Shown here: positions 21,300 to 32,345 of the stretch, piece after piece
Numbering within the stretch: the stretch's first letter is position 1
How the letters are laid out: each line of letters starts with the position of its first letter
Assembly: GCA_948099385.1 (NCBI GenBank)
Contig: CANUEZ040000047.1
Coordinates: 27,856,501 to 27,920,500 of the forward strand
Origin: Fasciola hepatica
Taxonomy: Eukaryota > Platyhelminthes > Trematoda > Plagiorchiida > Fasciolidae
DNA: 64,000 bases
Direction: 5' to 3'
Notes under the pieces: model-generated
Database searches by the model: none
What the model was told of the DNA's origin: nothing
What the model saw: the letters and a program-made list of their open reading frames with translations, nothing else
Made by a program: the position numbers and the translations under genes

Positions 21300-22253
21300 T
21301 TACCTGTTCGATCTTTGAGGGGGCGTGCTAACTCTATCCTTCGAAATCACTTGGCTAACTTGGTTATTTCCTTCTGCAAAAATCGGCATTCAGTCTTTCC
21401 CAACTTTAGACCATTCCTCAACAGTTGGTCCAGTTAATTCTCCAGATTATTCAGGTGTTCGGAAGCAGACTTCCCATGTGCTGCCACATCATCAAGATAA
21501 ACCAATTATTGGTGCAGAATTTAATCCCGCAATACCTCCCACACCAGTCGTTGAAAGGCGGCTGGCGCGTTAGACAGGCCAAAAGGCGTGGTCTGGAATT
21601 TGTACAACCTCGTAGGTACCACAAACACTGTTTTGGCCCTGTCCAGTTCTTCATTTTCGACCTGCCAATACCCCGATGCCAAGTCTGGTACTGTTAAGTA
21701 AGTTGCCACAGCGGAGGCGCCGAACAGGTCGTCGATTCTTGGCAGTGGGAATGCATCTCTTTTCGTGACCCAGTTCAGTTACCTGTAATCTACACATAAC
21801 CCTAGGATACAGTCCTTATTCTTTACTAGCACAATGGGTGGAGACCATGGCGACTGTGATGATTGACTAACTTTGTTTTGTGTTGTTTTTTGGATTATAT
21901 GGTACAACCCTTGCTGCAGGGGTTGAGGGATTTGACGCGTAGCGACCCCAAAAATGGTCAGCTCCACGGGTTTCTATCAGAAGCCTCAAGCTACCAGTGC
22001 CATCCAGATCTAAGTTGTTCCGAGCGAACACGTCGGAGTAGGCTCTGATCAGCTCTGCTAGCTGATCCTTGATAGCCCATTTGTACGCGCTGTCCAGGTT
22101 TTGCAAAACACGTTTGATACAGCTCACTAAATGGCTTCCGCAGGCTCCTGTGTGTATCATGGCATTTGTTCGCTTTAGGTCACCAGTTTGGTTTCCCAGC
22201 AAAACAGGGAGAGTCGAGGTGATTGACCGGCTGTTTTCAAATCCAACTGGCAT
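21300..22253 (-). pseudogene. Gypsy-3 reverse transcriptase
   Basis: 22253-21867 holds the pre-RT linker (LAELIRAYSDVFARNNLDLDGTG). 21967-21779 carries SPWSPPIVLVKNKD and LCVDYR, and 21709-21521 carries VPDLASGYWQVE and TTPFGLSNAPAAFQRLV. The catalytic box is an intact YLDD at about 21500-21489 (minus), followed by VAAHGKSASEHLNNL. Frame changes near 21.87 kb, 21.78 kb and 21.52 kb break the protein. The intact catalytic box contrasts with Gypsy-2 and suggests a separate, later history. Confidence 0.8.
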
Positions 22254-22804
22254 TGAAGTCTAGTCAACATGCCCTTTCCGAGAAGAACTTCACACGGGCT
22301 TTGGTTGACAATAGCCAGCGAAAGTTGCATGGTACACCCCACTAACTCTAACTTCACCAAAGCAACCCCCTTTGTGATGATGGTGGTACCATTGGCTGTG
22401 ACTGGGCCTTCGAAATGAGCCTGTCGATGATCGTCTTTTAGTTTTCTCAGGGTTGATGTTCTAATCAGCCACGCGAGGCCATCATATCTATCGGTCTCGG
22501 CAATACCATGCCACTTGTACTCAACCCAGCTGATGGGGCACTGGTTTTTTGTTACTGCCACGAACGGCCGGTATATCGGTGACATTGGTCGGTGGAAACT
22601 CAGCTTTTTCTTTGCTTGCGGAGTTGGAAGTTCGACGCCAAAACAGGATGGTGGACGAACGCCGATATCCGTAATAGGGTCTTGAAGCTTTGCCTTTTGT
22701 CCAAGTTTTCCGCTTTCCAAAATACCTGTTGCTGTCTTCCAGTGAAAAGCTTCGCCACAACCTGTGCCAGGCGGCAGCACACGTTGCTCTAATTCTTCAG
22801 CCAA
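22175..22804 (-). pseudogene. Gypsy-3 retropepsin-like protease region
   Basis: A 209-residue open frame. The second half reads FEGPVTANGTTIITKGVALVKLELVG, then LSLAIVNQSPCEVLLGKGMLTRL. This is the pattern of the second half of an LTR-element aspartic protease and its flap-to-C-terminal strand (family pattern VLLGxDxL, here LLGKGML). The active-site DTG/DSG is not visible in this frame. The protein would cleave the Gag-Pol polyprotein. The N-terminal 100 residues are unrecognised. Confidence 0.6.
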
Positions 22805-22820
22805 CTTTAGGGCACTTTAT

Positions 22821-23229
22821 AACATATCAGGCAGGGGAGCGACAATAACTTCTGGACTTTCGGGGTCCTCGCAAACTCAACAAGCTGCTATCACTTGAAC
22901 GTTGCATTTACGTTTAACTTCTGCGAGCAAGTTTGCTGACAGGCTTAGTTTAACCAGTAGCCACAAAAGTTTATTGCTTCAGATAAGTAGACCAAGATAG
23001 TGCAGCAAAATGTTTTACTCTGGAATGTCTTCACTTCGATCGTACGTATGCTGTGTGCAGCGGTCTTCTGATAAATATGCCAATCTCGAGTAGTGCAGCG
23101 GGGTCAGGAATTGATTCCTTATGGAATGCAAATGATGACCACAAATGAAACCTGTTTTACGCGCAGCCAATACAGGGGGTGAGCAACCACAGGCAATGAC
23201 AATAAGTTGTAGGAAGGAAGGACGGGAAT
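22821..23229. other. Unassigned, possibly Gypsy-3 upstream region
   Basis: No domain recognised. The minus-strand frame 23377-23015 continues into repeat E and is partly mirrored at 35545-35342, so it belongs to a repeat and not to a host gene. Confidence 0.35.
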
Positions 23230-23640
23230 TACAACCCCATCCTGAACCCCAGACAACAAATTTCGCTGGAAGATTTTGGCCGGCTGTGTAAAGAATAAAT
23301 ACTGGAAATCCTTCCAAATGTTCCATCTGACTTGTGAATTTGACTGTATTCGACATTAAGTTGAAAGGATCATCCATACACCACAGTTCCTCACGCTTGC
23401 TTATTTATTTGGGATGTCTGAATTTGGCGTTGAACCGTTTCTGACTGTCGTGCTTGGGCCACGGGGCTTTGAACCCTTGGGTTTTACTGTGGAGTCGACT
23501 TGGCCGCATACTTGAGGTTTGCATATATTTCTACCTTTTGTGAACTTCAATTTAGTACCTTAGAAACTACGAATTAATCTTTTTCTGGTCTTGTGATTCA
23601 TTTGAATTGGGTGCTCTTTGCTCAATTTGCGGGAGTTGAC
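23230..23640 (+). repeat. Dispersed repeat E, copy 1
   Basis: 23372-23635 is about 95% similar by eye to 35567-35820 in the same orientation ('ccacagttcctcacgcttgc' to 'gctc.atttgcg'). The flank 23300-23371 is also similar but more diverged. The repeat ends exactly where the candidate BEL LTR begins. Confidence 0.8.
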
Positions 23641-23880
23641 CTACAGGCACTATAATTTCACCTTTCCGTGACATCTCTCGCTCACATAAACGGCTTCCAA
23701 GTTTTCGCGCGCTTTACTATTTTATGGGCCAACCTCCTTCTGTAGCTTTATGCTCTTGTACATTTTATAGCCCAGTTTTGTAAAACTTTTCGGACCAATC
23801 GCGTTCCGATTTCAGGATTCTTTCGAATTCAGCTGCGTACTTCTCAAAGGCTTGTCGCGATACCCATTTTGCTCACCGTG
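23641..23880 (+). repeat. Candidate 5' LTR of the BEL/Pao element
   Basis: This aligns, with many differences, to 28950-29170: 'cactataattt', 'tttccgtgata/cat', 'gctcacata', 'ttatgggccaacc', 'ggattctttcgaattc.gct' and 'ctcaaa' occur in the same order. The two copies bracket the BEL coding region in direct orientation, as LTRs should. Ends and primer-binding site could not be fixed, and the divergence implies an old insertion. Confidence 0.5.
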
Positions 23881-24049
23881 GAACAAGTATACACGCCATA
23901 CGCCCAGGAAAGAACCAGAGCTATTTGAATCTGGACAGGGGTATTCCGGACTGTCGCTTGGGAGGGTTTGGGCGCATTTTATACCATCGTAATGTTAGAT
24001 CACCTAGCTCTGTCAGTGCTGGTTCGTGTATAACAGACTGTACTGTTGA

Positions 24050-25129
24050 GTGATTGGCTTGAGTGTATTGGATCTAGAACAGCAGCTGTTATCAGCTAGG
24101 CAACAGGCCCAAGAGGCAGAGGAAATGCTTGAACCGAGCGAGCGCGAGCACAAAACTGGTGGCAACGTTCCATTTGTCGTACCAGATCAAACAAAAATAA
24201 GAAACTTTACGCCGGCAGTCGAACATAAGACAGCAGCAAGACCAGCGACTGAATTGCTAAGAAAAGAGCTGACCGATTTCGGGGGACGATCCGAGCAGTA
24301 CTGCGGGTTCATTTGATAACTCGAAGCCTTCGTCTGAAGTAAGATAACCGACCACGGACAAACACTGCTCTATTTGACCCATTACTGTCTGGGCCGAGCC
24401 AGGGAAGCTACTGATGTTTTCACCATGCTCCACTCGGAATGAGGCTACACTTGGGAGAGAAAGATTCTGAATGACCCACTTGGCCAGCCACTCAAGGTCG
24501 CTCGCGATCTAATATGTATGATTTCAGAGGCCAAACAAACAAATGGCTACTTCTACGCAGTGGCGGATCTCGCAGTTAGGATGCAAAATTGCTCGATAGA
24601 CCTCGATCATTTAGGGTACAGGAGTGACCGCGACGCAACGCACACATCAAAAAGTATAACCGGCTGCCAATCTTTCGAGCTACAGAGTCGGTGGGAGGAA
24701 GATGTAGAACGCATACGCAAGGGTGAACGTTGGGCCGACGTCGAGGTCCTGACCGAATATCTAGACAGGCATACCAGGATGGCCGACAGCAGACTTGGTC
24801 GACTTATTCGGGGTAGAAAACTGGCAAACAGACCTAGCACCAGCCAAGCTCAAGCCACCGCAGTGGAAGACTCCAAGCATCCGCTTTGGATAAATGAGCC
24901 AGCCGCTTCACGCGAGGCCATGATTCGCCGAAGCTGCAGGGACCGCGATGCCAGTCATGGGTTACTAGTATGTCCCAAGTCCATCAAAGCCACAGCAAGC
25001 AAAGGTTGCGGAATGGCAAGGAAGACAAAAGCCTGTTTTATCTGCAATAAAACCTCATGCCGGGGAGTAGCTTACGGAACAAGAACCAGATGCACCAGGA
25101 AGTTAAAGCGGGCAGACACCACCGAATAG
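24050..25129 (+). pseudogene. BEL/Pao gag remnant
   Basis: Two frames contribute. 24050-24316 begins with a glutamine/glutamate-rich helical segment (LEQQLLSARQQAQEAEEML), typical of the coiled coil early in BEL gag. 24518-25129 has 203 residues with ELQSRWEEDVERI, then ADVEVLTEYLDRHTRMADS, and near the end CFICNKTSC, a cysteine knuckle leading to a basic RTRC segment. Gag forms the particle and binds RNA through the knuckle. About 200 bp of frame-broken sequence separates the pieces. Confidence 0.75.
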
Positions 25130-25289
25130 TACACCCGGTGAAAGAAGCTACCCCAGATGTGGATACTGCTCAGTGGAATTCGCTCAAGGTCATGGTCAGC
25201 CAATAAACCAACAAGGCTAGGGGCGATTGCTGTGGAAGGTGTCTGCAATCTCCAAAGACCGAAAGAGGTCATGGCATCTGCCCCATCAC

Positions 25290-26130
25290 CTGGTTCTTCA
25301 TCCCAATAAACCCGAAAAGCCGCGGGTGGTCTTCGGTTGTGCGGCCAAGTTCTAAGATAAATCTTTGAATGATTATCTGCTACAGGGGCCCGATTGATTG
25401 AGGCCTTTCACCGCTTCAGGGTGGACAGAGTGGAATTGTCAGCCATTATCAGAGAAACTTTTGCCCAGACTAAAATGCCTGCAGACGTAAGTGGCACTTC
25501 GAGATTCCTATGGTGGAACGAAAAGGAACTGAACGAATCGATGATTAATCATAGAATGACGGTCCAGCCCTTCAGAGCGATATCGTCGCCGGTTTGTGCG
25601 AACTACGCCCTACGAAGAACCGCGAACAAACATGGAGCTGTGGTCCACGGGCCGGTAGTATACAGCATCAGCAGAAATTTCTACGACGACTACTTTGGGT
25701 CTTCCGATGATGTTGACTCGGCCCTAGAGCAACTAAGGGGCCCAACTAGATTGCTGGAGGAGGACTGTCACCACCACACAGAAGGCATTTAGAAAGCTCC
25801 GGAGGTGCTTGAAGCCATTGCACACTACAAGAGGGCCAGAAAGGTCCGAGATATGGATGGGTCCCCACTTCCCACCAAATGCAAGCCAGGAGTACAGTGA
25901 GAAGAGAAAAAGGAGGGCTTCGTTTTCGAGCTAAACTTTCCCGAGCAAGCAGTAACTCGCAGCGGCATACTGTCAGATGTCATAAGTCTGTTCGATCCAC
26001 TCGGTTTTCCTCTCTCTGGTTGCTACCCGGAAAGACTTTGCTGCAGAGGCTCTATCGCAAGAAAGTCTGTTGCTACTAGCCCCTGGATCGGGAAGATCAG
26101 CTGGAATGAGAAGAATTCCCTGTCACTTCG
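25290..26130 (+). pseudogene. BEL/Pao reverse transcriptase remnant
   Basis: 25300-25390 encodes [16 protein letters not shown], a stop, then SLNDYLLQGPD, a signature of BEL/Pao RT. ORF 25394-25792 continues with HRFRVDRVEL, RFLWWNEKEL, MTVQPFRAISSPVCANYALRRTA, and a catalytic region reading NFYDDYFGS. Compared with the family pattern NFYVDD the valine codon is deleted, so the box is Y-DD. At about 25.98-26.06 kb a SLFDPLGF segment and, after a frameshift, WLLPGKTLLQ mark the end of the domain. Confidence 0.85.
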
Positions 26131-26721
26131 AAGAAACCGGGAGACATTAGGATTCCAAGGTGCCTTCCCTCTGATCATACAACACAGGCGGGAGAGCTAC
26201 ACGCCTTTTCTCTTGTGTCTGAAGTCGGGTACGGAGCCGTGGTTTATGGAAGATGGTTTGTGGGGGAGGGATAACACACTACGAGGATCCTGTTAGCCAA
26301 GGCTCGCGTTGCCCCAATGAAACCCTTCTCGACCCTGCGACTAGAACTCCGTGCTGCCGTGTTATCACGGAGTAGGGTACATGCTGTAAAGAGATGTTTC
26401 GGCTTTGATATTTGGTCAGCTGGATCTTGGACGGACTCGACGATAGTACTGTACTACATTAACAACGTCAAGAGCCGTTTTAGTGCTTTCGCCGCTAACC
26501 GGCTTACTATCATCCACTACGAAGCTGCCATGAACCGGTGGAAACATGCCAAGTCCGTCGAAAACCCAGTAAATCTCTCCTTTCGATGTGCGACCAACTT
26601 CCGGCAACCAGACACGTGGACAAAGGGGCCGAAACTCCCGCACACGCCTAAAAAAGGCTTACCCGCTTACGAACTAAAGCTACCCCTGGAATCAGAAGTG
26701 GAGGCCAGGGTCAATTGCTGA
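26131..26721 (+). pseudogene. BEL/Pao RNase H remnant
   Basis: After a frame-broken start, ORF 26317-26721 (134 residues) reads KPFSTLRLELRAAVLSRS (family pattern LELxAAVL), then WTDSTIVLYYINN with the conserved DS, then RFSAFAANRLTII. The end has NPVNLSFRCATNF and DTWTKGPKLP (family pattern NPADxxSRG, WxxGPxFL). RNase H removes the RNA strand during cDNA synthesis. The first catalytic aspartate region is in a broken stretch. Confidence 0.8.
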
Positions 26722-26779
26722 CGGTGGCAGCCGCCGAATCGGCGTCTATTTTACTACAGATGGCTAGATTTTCCTCCTA

Positions 26780-28380
26780 GATGACTACGCTTCGGTCACT
26801 AGCGTGATTGGCCAGGTTTAGGAGACATTTGTTAATCATGAAAGGGTCCATCCACACTGCTGTGTAAAAGTGGGTCCAACAAACGCTGATAAACTGCGAG
26901 CCGCAGAGTACAATCTATTCAAGATGATATACTGTGAGGCCCTGCCCAAGAACTCGAGAATGCCGGAAGAGCGAGACTGACCGACAAAAAACGTCACGTC
27001 CAAAAGATAACTTGAGGCCTGTAAATCCTAAACTCGTTATTGGATTACTACGGGTAGGGGGCAAGCTGAACAACTCCCACCTGATTTTTAACGAGAAGTA
27101 CTTCCTACTACTGCCGGCTCGGTAGCGCGTGATGCAATTGATGATTCAACACATCAACACTGTAGAGGGACAAGCCGGGGTAAACAGAGTGACAACCGTC
27201 TTTCGAAAGCTGTTTTGGATGCCGAAAGAGATGCCTACTTTTAGACGCGAAACTCGGCATTTTGTGCACTGTAGGAGCCGCTGTGCTGTCGCGGGCAAAC
27301 AGCATATACCTCCGCAGCCAGAATGTAGACTGACCCCGGGGTGGCGGCCGTGCAGTGATACCGGACCTGACTATTTCGGATCTTTGTGGGTCAAGTGCTG
27401 AAAAGGCCTGCAGAAGAGGCACGGGTGAATCATGTCATGCATGAAGTCTGGTTCAGTACACCCGGAAGTTGCGCTCTCGATAATCACCGATTCCTTCTTC
27501 CGGGTCTTGCAAAGCTTTATCAACCGGAGAGGCTTACCAACAGATATTTACTTCGACAATGGTTCAAATTTTGTGGATGCTTAACGGGACCAGCGGTGTT
27601 GGCACCAAAACATAAACCTAGACGGGCCGCAGAACCAAAACGTGGCTCATGGTATACGATCGAACTTCAACCCCCGCAGGCCAGCCACCGCAGTAAGGCG
27701 TAGATGTGCCTGGTCAGGTCCACCAGTTGGATATTGCTGTCTACATTCTAACAACAACCACCCGAAGATGGGACGTTGTGCGCCATGATAACGGAGGTCG
27801 AAAGGATCTTGAGCAACCGCCATCTAGTTCCAGAGCCTGCCAGCGACCACAAATATCTGGGGCTCACTCCGAAAGACCTGCAGACTTTAAGGCCAAACGT
27901 TAATTTCCAGAGGCCACTAAACCTTCGAGGCAGTCGCCCACAACAATAGAACAGGGAAGTCATCTGGCCAGGGTTTTTGGAGGCGATGGCTGCAAGAATA
28001 TTTGCCGGTCCTGAAAACTCGATAGAAGTAGCCTGCGAAAGCAAGACCATTCAAATTTGGTGATGTGGTGATGCTTTCCGATGAGGGCGCTTAGCTTGGC
28101 ACCTGGCTTTTGGGTGTTTTTCGTGGAAGCTATCAGCAGCGGCGACAAACTGATGAGAACTGGTGGCGACCGCCTAGGAAAAGCTGACTTGCGACTTGCG
28201 CAGTATCAGTCTCCTGGAGGGCGAAGACGGGCCAACCGACGCCACAGAATCCCGGTAGACCATTTAGCTCCCCGAAAGCCGGACTATTTCTTTTCACCCA
28301 TAGAACCGTTCTACGAACAGTGGTCTTTGTTTTTGATATCCGCTCTCCATAACTCCGACAAAGATATGCTATAGTACTCG
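26780..28380 (+). pseudogene. BEL/Pao integrase and C-terminal domain remnant
   Basis: 27050-27125 has VGGKLNNSHL. 27129-27401 carries the HHCC-like zinc region with FRKLFWMPKEM. After it come GPDYFGSL (first aspartate) and DIYFDNGSNFVDA at about 27.54-27.58 kb (second aspartate). A WLQEYLPVL segment near 27.99 kb and FKFGDVVMLSDEGA near 28.06 kb are hallmarks of the BEL integrase C-terminal domain (DUF5641-like). Stops and frameshifts are frequent. The motif order makes the family assignment secure. Confidence 0.85.
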
Positions 28381-28940
28381 CCGTTTCTCGTTTGTCATTG
28401 AAAATGTTGAAGAAGATTACATTATATGGTATTAGCTGTGGCTTATTTACATACCCAAATACGCCCCCTCACGTCACTTGCACGCACATGAGACAAGTTT
28501 CCACCCCATACTCCCATAAAGATGTGACATTGTTTTACCAAGTCCCATTTCGTTATTGACCACGAGGACGACAATTCTGTTTATAACCACTACCGTGGTT
28601 TCTTCGCGCACATACACCCACCCACACACGTATTCATTCACGACGGCTCTCTTGAAGATAGCACGTGGGTTTTGGAATCTACGTGTCCCCCTTCAAACCT
28701 GCAGTCGAGAAGCAGTTCTTGTGAACAATGCAGAGGAATACCTCGTCGGCCTGGCCACCGGATCAAGTGCTGAATTGAGTACATGAGCAGACTATAGACG
28801 TCTGCTGTAGTAGTTACGCGCTCTGACAGCAGGGTCCAGGCATTTAGGGGGAATCGGTACCATCAATCCAAACCTTTGACTCCGCTAGGATTCAGAAGGA
28901 TTTTGGTGGGGAGGGGGAAAGTTGTAACGGTCGGCTGTAG
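28381..28940. other. No gene seen between BEL pol and candidate 3' LTR
   Basis: The plus-strand frame 28556-28786 lies in a threonine/histidine-rich low-complexity stretch ('acacccacccacacac') and has no recognisable domain. A purine run (GGTGGGGAGGGGGAAAG, about 28907-28923) lies just before the candidate LTR, at the position expected for a polypurine tract. Confidence 0.4.
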
Positions 28941-29170
28941 AAAATCTTCGAAGACACTATAATTTCGTGTTTCCGTGATATAGCTTGCTCACATACACTA
29001 TTTGCGTGTTTCCATATGCATATTTTTTATGGGCCAACCGTTTTTTGTTGACTTGTGTTGTTCTTCATTTACCAACCTGGTCTCGTAGAATTTACGGCTC
29101 ATCCTCGTTTTGGTTTCCGGATTCTTTCGAATTCGGCTAAGTATTGCTCAAAACCTTGTCACACTGCTGG
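28941..29170 (+). repeat. Candidate 3' LTR of the BEL/Pao element
   Basis: Direct-orientation relative of 23641-23880, preceded by a purine-rich run. Similarity is moderate and broken by short indels. If these are LTRs, the insertion is old. Confidence 0.5.
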
Positions 29171-29600
29171 TGATGAGCACTGAACTCTTGTGTATGCTCT
29201 GTCTTTACCAATGAAGAGTTTACCAACCCCAGCAACTGTATGGACGTGTCCTCAGGCACCCTTCTTCCGGCTACACCTGAGTCTGAAACTTTTTCAAAGG
29301 CCTCGTCATCATACAGTGGTGAAAGATGCTTCCTCGGCTTTTAAGGAGAAAGTTATTCAAGTAATTCTTTGTCTGTTTCTCCCGTCTGGCGAAATTACTA
29401 ACAACAGTGAACCTTTCGGGGGCTGGTATTAGGGCTGCTGTCACGCTGTGTGAGAACCTCCCGAGGACCTCTGTTAAATTTCTGTCACTCGAAGGAAATG
29501 CTGGTTCCTCGGTCTAGCCTCTTTTTCAGGTCCATGTTCGTTTTCGAATTTCAGGCATCTTTTAGCTCCTGGATCCTGGCAAGGTTGCCAATTTTAGAAA
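29171..29600. other. Unassigned
   Basis: Small plus-strand frames (29190-29432, 29450-29632) show no domain. Sequence at the right end leads into repeat D. Confidence 0.3.
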
Positions 29601-29604
29601 ACGA

Positions 29605-29870
29605 CCAGAAGAGGAGGAGGATCCGAGAATGAAGTGTTTCAACACGTAACAATAAGAAAAATGACAGAGTGATGACAGTTAGTAGTAACACTTTATGTGG
29701 GCATTCACTGTTCACTAATCTCGTCTTATGATGTCTTGTCCACGTCCGAATTCAAGAGGTCGAGTTGGTCGGCTGCAACTCAAAGGAAAGACAGCTAGAT
29801 TGAGTTTGTCATAGTTGACTATCCTGCTCAAGCTAAACATACCGTCACTCCATAAACGAAATTCGTTTTG
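29605..29870 (+). repeat. Dispersed repeat D, copy 2
   Basis: Collinear with 12862-13110. Shared blocks are 'ggatccgagaat.aagtgt', 'gtcttatgatg.tcttgtccacg' and 'cgaattcaagaggtcga'. It lies upstream of the Gypsy-4 gag and may be part of its LTR. In the 13 kb copy, however, the neighbouring Gypsy integrase is on the opposite strand, so the LTR interpretation is not settled. Confidence 0.65.
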
Positions 29871-30059
29871 CCGGTACGCGTCCACGTGACGGGCGCCCAT
29901 TATCCGGTTGATTCAATCAAAGGTTGCAATTTTTGAGATTGTTGAGGAAGAGGCAACACATTTGGCGACGAAAACTCTGACTCATGGCGAAAGAGGAATC
30001 TACGGAAGTTGGCCCGAAGAACATGGTGAAAAGACAAGTGCTCTTGATCGTCCTCATCT

Positions 30060-30660
30060 CTGCAAGGCTGGTAAATTTTGAGGCCGTTCACAACTGTTGA
30101 TTCTTGCACGGCTGATCATATACCACGTAAGGTCTCCTATTCTTACGATGATCGGGCCGCAGGAACCACATTCGGATCCTCGTATAAAAGCTTCGAAGAT
30201 ATCCTTATTGTATCACTCGCTGCCAAGAATGACGGAACCAAAATTCATCTACTGCTCCGGATAGGGAGCCCTGCCGAGCATGTCACAATTCAACTACACC
30301 CTCCCTGATCAGCCCCAATCTTTATTTTTCGTTTACACGGCATCAATTTTGATAAAATTATTTTTCCGGACAGCCCCCTTATGCAATGTTCGATTTAAGT
30401 GCCTCCAGTTAGTTAAGAAATATTTCGATGACTTAGTGGCAAACGGCTGTTTGGTTAACGAAAAACGTGAGTGGTTTCGTTTGGGGCCTCTCACCAAACG
30501 TCAGTTCTGTCGACTTGTTTTCATCGGTGGCCTTCAAGCACTAAGGTACGAGGACGTTAGAACCAGCCCCATCGCAAAGATCAACCCAGAACCTCGAACA
30601 GGCTTCCAGAATTGATCGATGATGGCCAGCTCACTGAGCACTTCATGCATGATTCGGCCG
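30060..30660 (+). pseudogene. Gypsy-4 (K02A2.6-type) gag remnant
   Basis: Two overlapping frames form one gag. 30078-30308 includes YKSFEDILIVSLAAKNDGTKIHLLLR, like the family pattern W/Y-x-RYEDIF...LLLRKL. 30280-30615 continues with CNVRFKCLQLVKKYFDDLVANGCLVNEKREWFRLGPLTKRQFCRLVFIGGLQ. This matches the late helices of gag proteins of K02A2.6-like Gypsy elements. A frameshift separates them near 30.29 kb. A stretch with 'tttggcgacgaaaa' near 29968 precedes the gene and could be the primer-binding region after an LTR. Confidence 0.7.
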
Positions 30661-31069
30661 TGATTCAGAAACATGTTTGCCTCTAGGAAATTATTCGTGC
30701 TATTACTTCCCCCCAGAATTCCCCAATATTGTCACGATTATCACATCCTTGTAATGGTATCCAGCCTACTTTGCCATGTGAACACTGCTGGTCTTGATAG
30801 TTTCACCTATCTTGCTCCTTTTTTCAACGTCGCGGCCCATTATGTGAGACGACCGGTCACAAAGACGGAACTGGACGTGAGACACCCGTCGATTCCAGTC
30901 AACCTAAGTCATCAATCCGCCCATGCCATCCTATGAGCAATAAAAGTCGGCCATTCTCGAAGCTTCACAGCGCGCTTCCCGACAGAATACGTTGTTTCTT
31001 GGTAGTTCATCAGAGTGCATATCAGTGGTCATCATGTGCCACAGGGAGGGGACAAATGAGGAAGACATT

Positions 31070-31460
31070 CAAAGGCTTTTATGAATGTGCCGGTTGACGC
31101 TTAATGTTGAGACACCCAAAGCCCAGTCTCCTGCAGAGGCCCTGATAGGGCGAGAGTTCCGCACTATCCATCAAGCAGTGGTACCGGCTAACGAACAGCC
31201 ACATCCAGCATCTAAAAGGCATCAGATCGGCGCATTTGATTCAGAGTCATTTGTTTACGCAAGAGATTATTAGGCAGGAAGTGGCGGTCAGGCAGGAGGC
31301 ACATTCAAAAGGCAAATTGACCGGGTATTGTATGAGGCAAACAGTCGAAGGTGACATCCGGATTCGACCCAAGAATCAACTACTGGCACGGAAGACGTTC
31401 ATCAACACCAAGGCAGGGACAAGCATATCCAACGGATGTGTTGCTGGATACTTTTAACAT
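31070..31460 (+). pseudogene. Gypsy-4 integrase C-terminal fragment
   Basis: 31085-31273 reads KAQSPAEALIGREFRTIHQAVVP and ends FVYARDY. This is the segment after the catalytic core in K02A2.6-like integrases (SPAExLxGRxLRT; VYARDY). A stop then interrupts. The next frame (31236-31457) continues with KGKLTGYCMRQTVEGDIRIRPKNQL. It lies only 0.4 kb after gag, so RT, RNase H and most of integrase have been deleted between them. Confidence 0.7.
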
Positions 31461-31509
31461 CTTGGCTGTGGAAGTTGAAACAACTAACTTTGTCATCGAA
31501 CTGTTTCCC

Positions 31510-31770
31510 CCCCTGTGGTCTGATCGATAGGTTGCCATAGCTGCCTACTGACTTCCAAGGTCAACCGACTACAACCTGGCAGAACCTGTGTTAACCGTCG
31601 GGTTCTGCGCTGCTCGAACTACAAGATCTGGGTGCTCAGTGAGGCAACAAACTTCGTCGGTCAACACTTTAACCCGTGTTCTTATTCAAGCTAGTGGGTG
31701 GCCTGGCTCCGATTGTTGCTCCTTTATTGTCGATCATATTTTGCGATCCAACGAAAGTCGTTGTGCCGGT
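31510..31770 (+). repeat. Repeat D, copy 3, plus a terminal repeat shared with base 4-50
   Basis: 31517-31570 is similar to 4-50 of the window ('ggttgcc.tagctgcc' and 'acttccaaggtcaa'). 31680-31760 is similar to 12764-12850. The stretch follows the Gypsy-4 integrase fragment, so it may be a 3' LTR. The ends are not defined. Confidence 0.55.
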
Positions 31771-32099
31771 AATTTTCTAAGTGGCACTTGAGCGTCTATT
31801 ATCTGACTGGTTCATGTAAAAGTTGGAATCTTCGGAGATCGTTGAGTAGGACACAACAGATTTCACAGTAAGTTATCACATTTGTTCAGACCTCATGGCC
31901 TAGAATACACTATGGAGACACGCGACACCCTTTCCACTGTCATTTATCGGTCTCCGTTGTCGATGCTTATCCTATGTTATCCCACGGTGTCTTGGTTCCA
32001 GTCTCACTGGGGCTTGTCACACTCAAACAATTTTGCACCGGTTGTCCAGGGATAACCAGTATGGAGGCATCAATTAGAAGCTGCACACACTTGCCACGA
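31771..32099. other. Unassigned between Gypsy pieces
   Basis: Nothing recognisable. 31838-31870 ('ggagatcgttgag.aggacacaaca') resembles 29928-29965 and may be the border of an LTR and a primer-binding region. Confidence 0.35.
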
Positions 32100-32345
32100 A
32101 TGGATGGTGACACCACCAGCGTAGTTCGGCAGGGCTGGCAGTGACAACGCCCACCAAAAAAACCGCCACGCCAAATATTGTCTCCATGACCAACCCCAGA
32201 AAGCCCCGGGTAAGGCTCCACTTTGATTTTGTTGGACTCATGGGCGGTAAATCCTGCCTCCTGATTGCCGATGCCCTCTCAAAATGGCCAGAACTAGTAG
32301 CACCCAACCCTGAAAGGCCGTGGAAACCTTACTTTTATGTATGGT
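32100..32345 (+). pseudogene. Gypsy-4-type integrase, zinc region end and first core strand
   Basis: Before a frameshift the plus strand reads LPRMDGDTTSVVRQGW, like the end of the HHCC region (WPRID.DI..WVR.C..CQ). 32141-32345 then gives RKPRVRLHFDFVGLMGGKSCLLIADALSKWPELV. The pattern RxHxDFxGP...DAxSKWPE is the start of the integrase catalytic core, including the first aspartate. The fragment ends near 32345, and about 1.6 kb of other sequence follows before the rest of an integrase appears at 34 kb. Confidence 0.75.

Larger units (their letters stand above)
20781..22820 (-). mobile_element. Gypsy-3 LTR-retrotransposon, protease to RNase H
   Basis: A third Gypsy family on the minus strand. 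The protease region (22.8-22.2 kb), RT (22.25-21.3 kb) and RNase H (21.04-20.8 kb) are in order. Integrase is missing: the element stops where repeat A begins. Frameshifts separate the domains. No LTR was found; repeat E (23.23-23.64 kb) sits upstream and might be related. Confidence 0.8.
24050..28380 (+). mobile_element. BEL/Pao LTR-retrotransposon internal region
   Basis: On the plus strand gag, reverse transcriptase, RNase H and integrase follow in BEL/Pao order. The protease and the start of RT are missing, as gag is followed within about 170 bp by a mid-RT motif, which indicates an internal deletion. Frames are broken throughout, yet the order is clean and no other transposon interrupts it. 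Confidence 0.85.
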
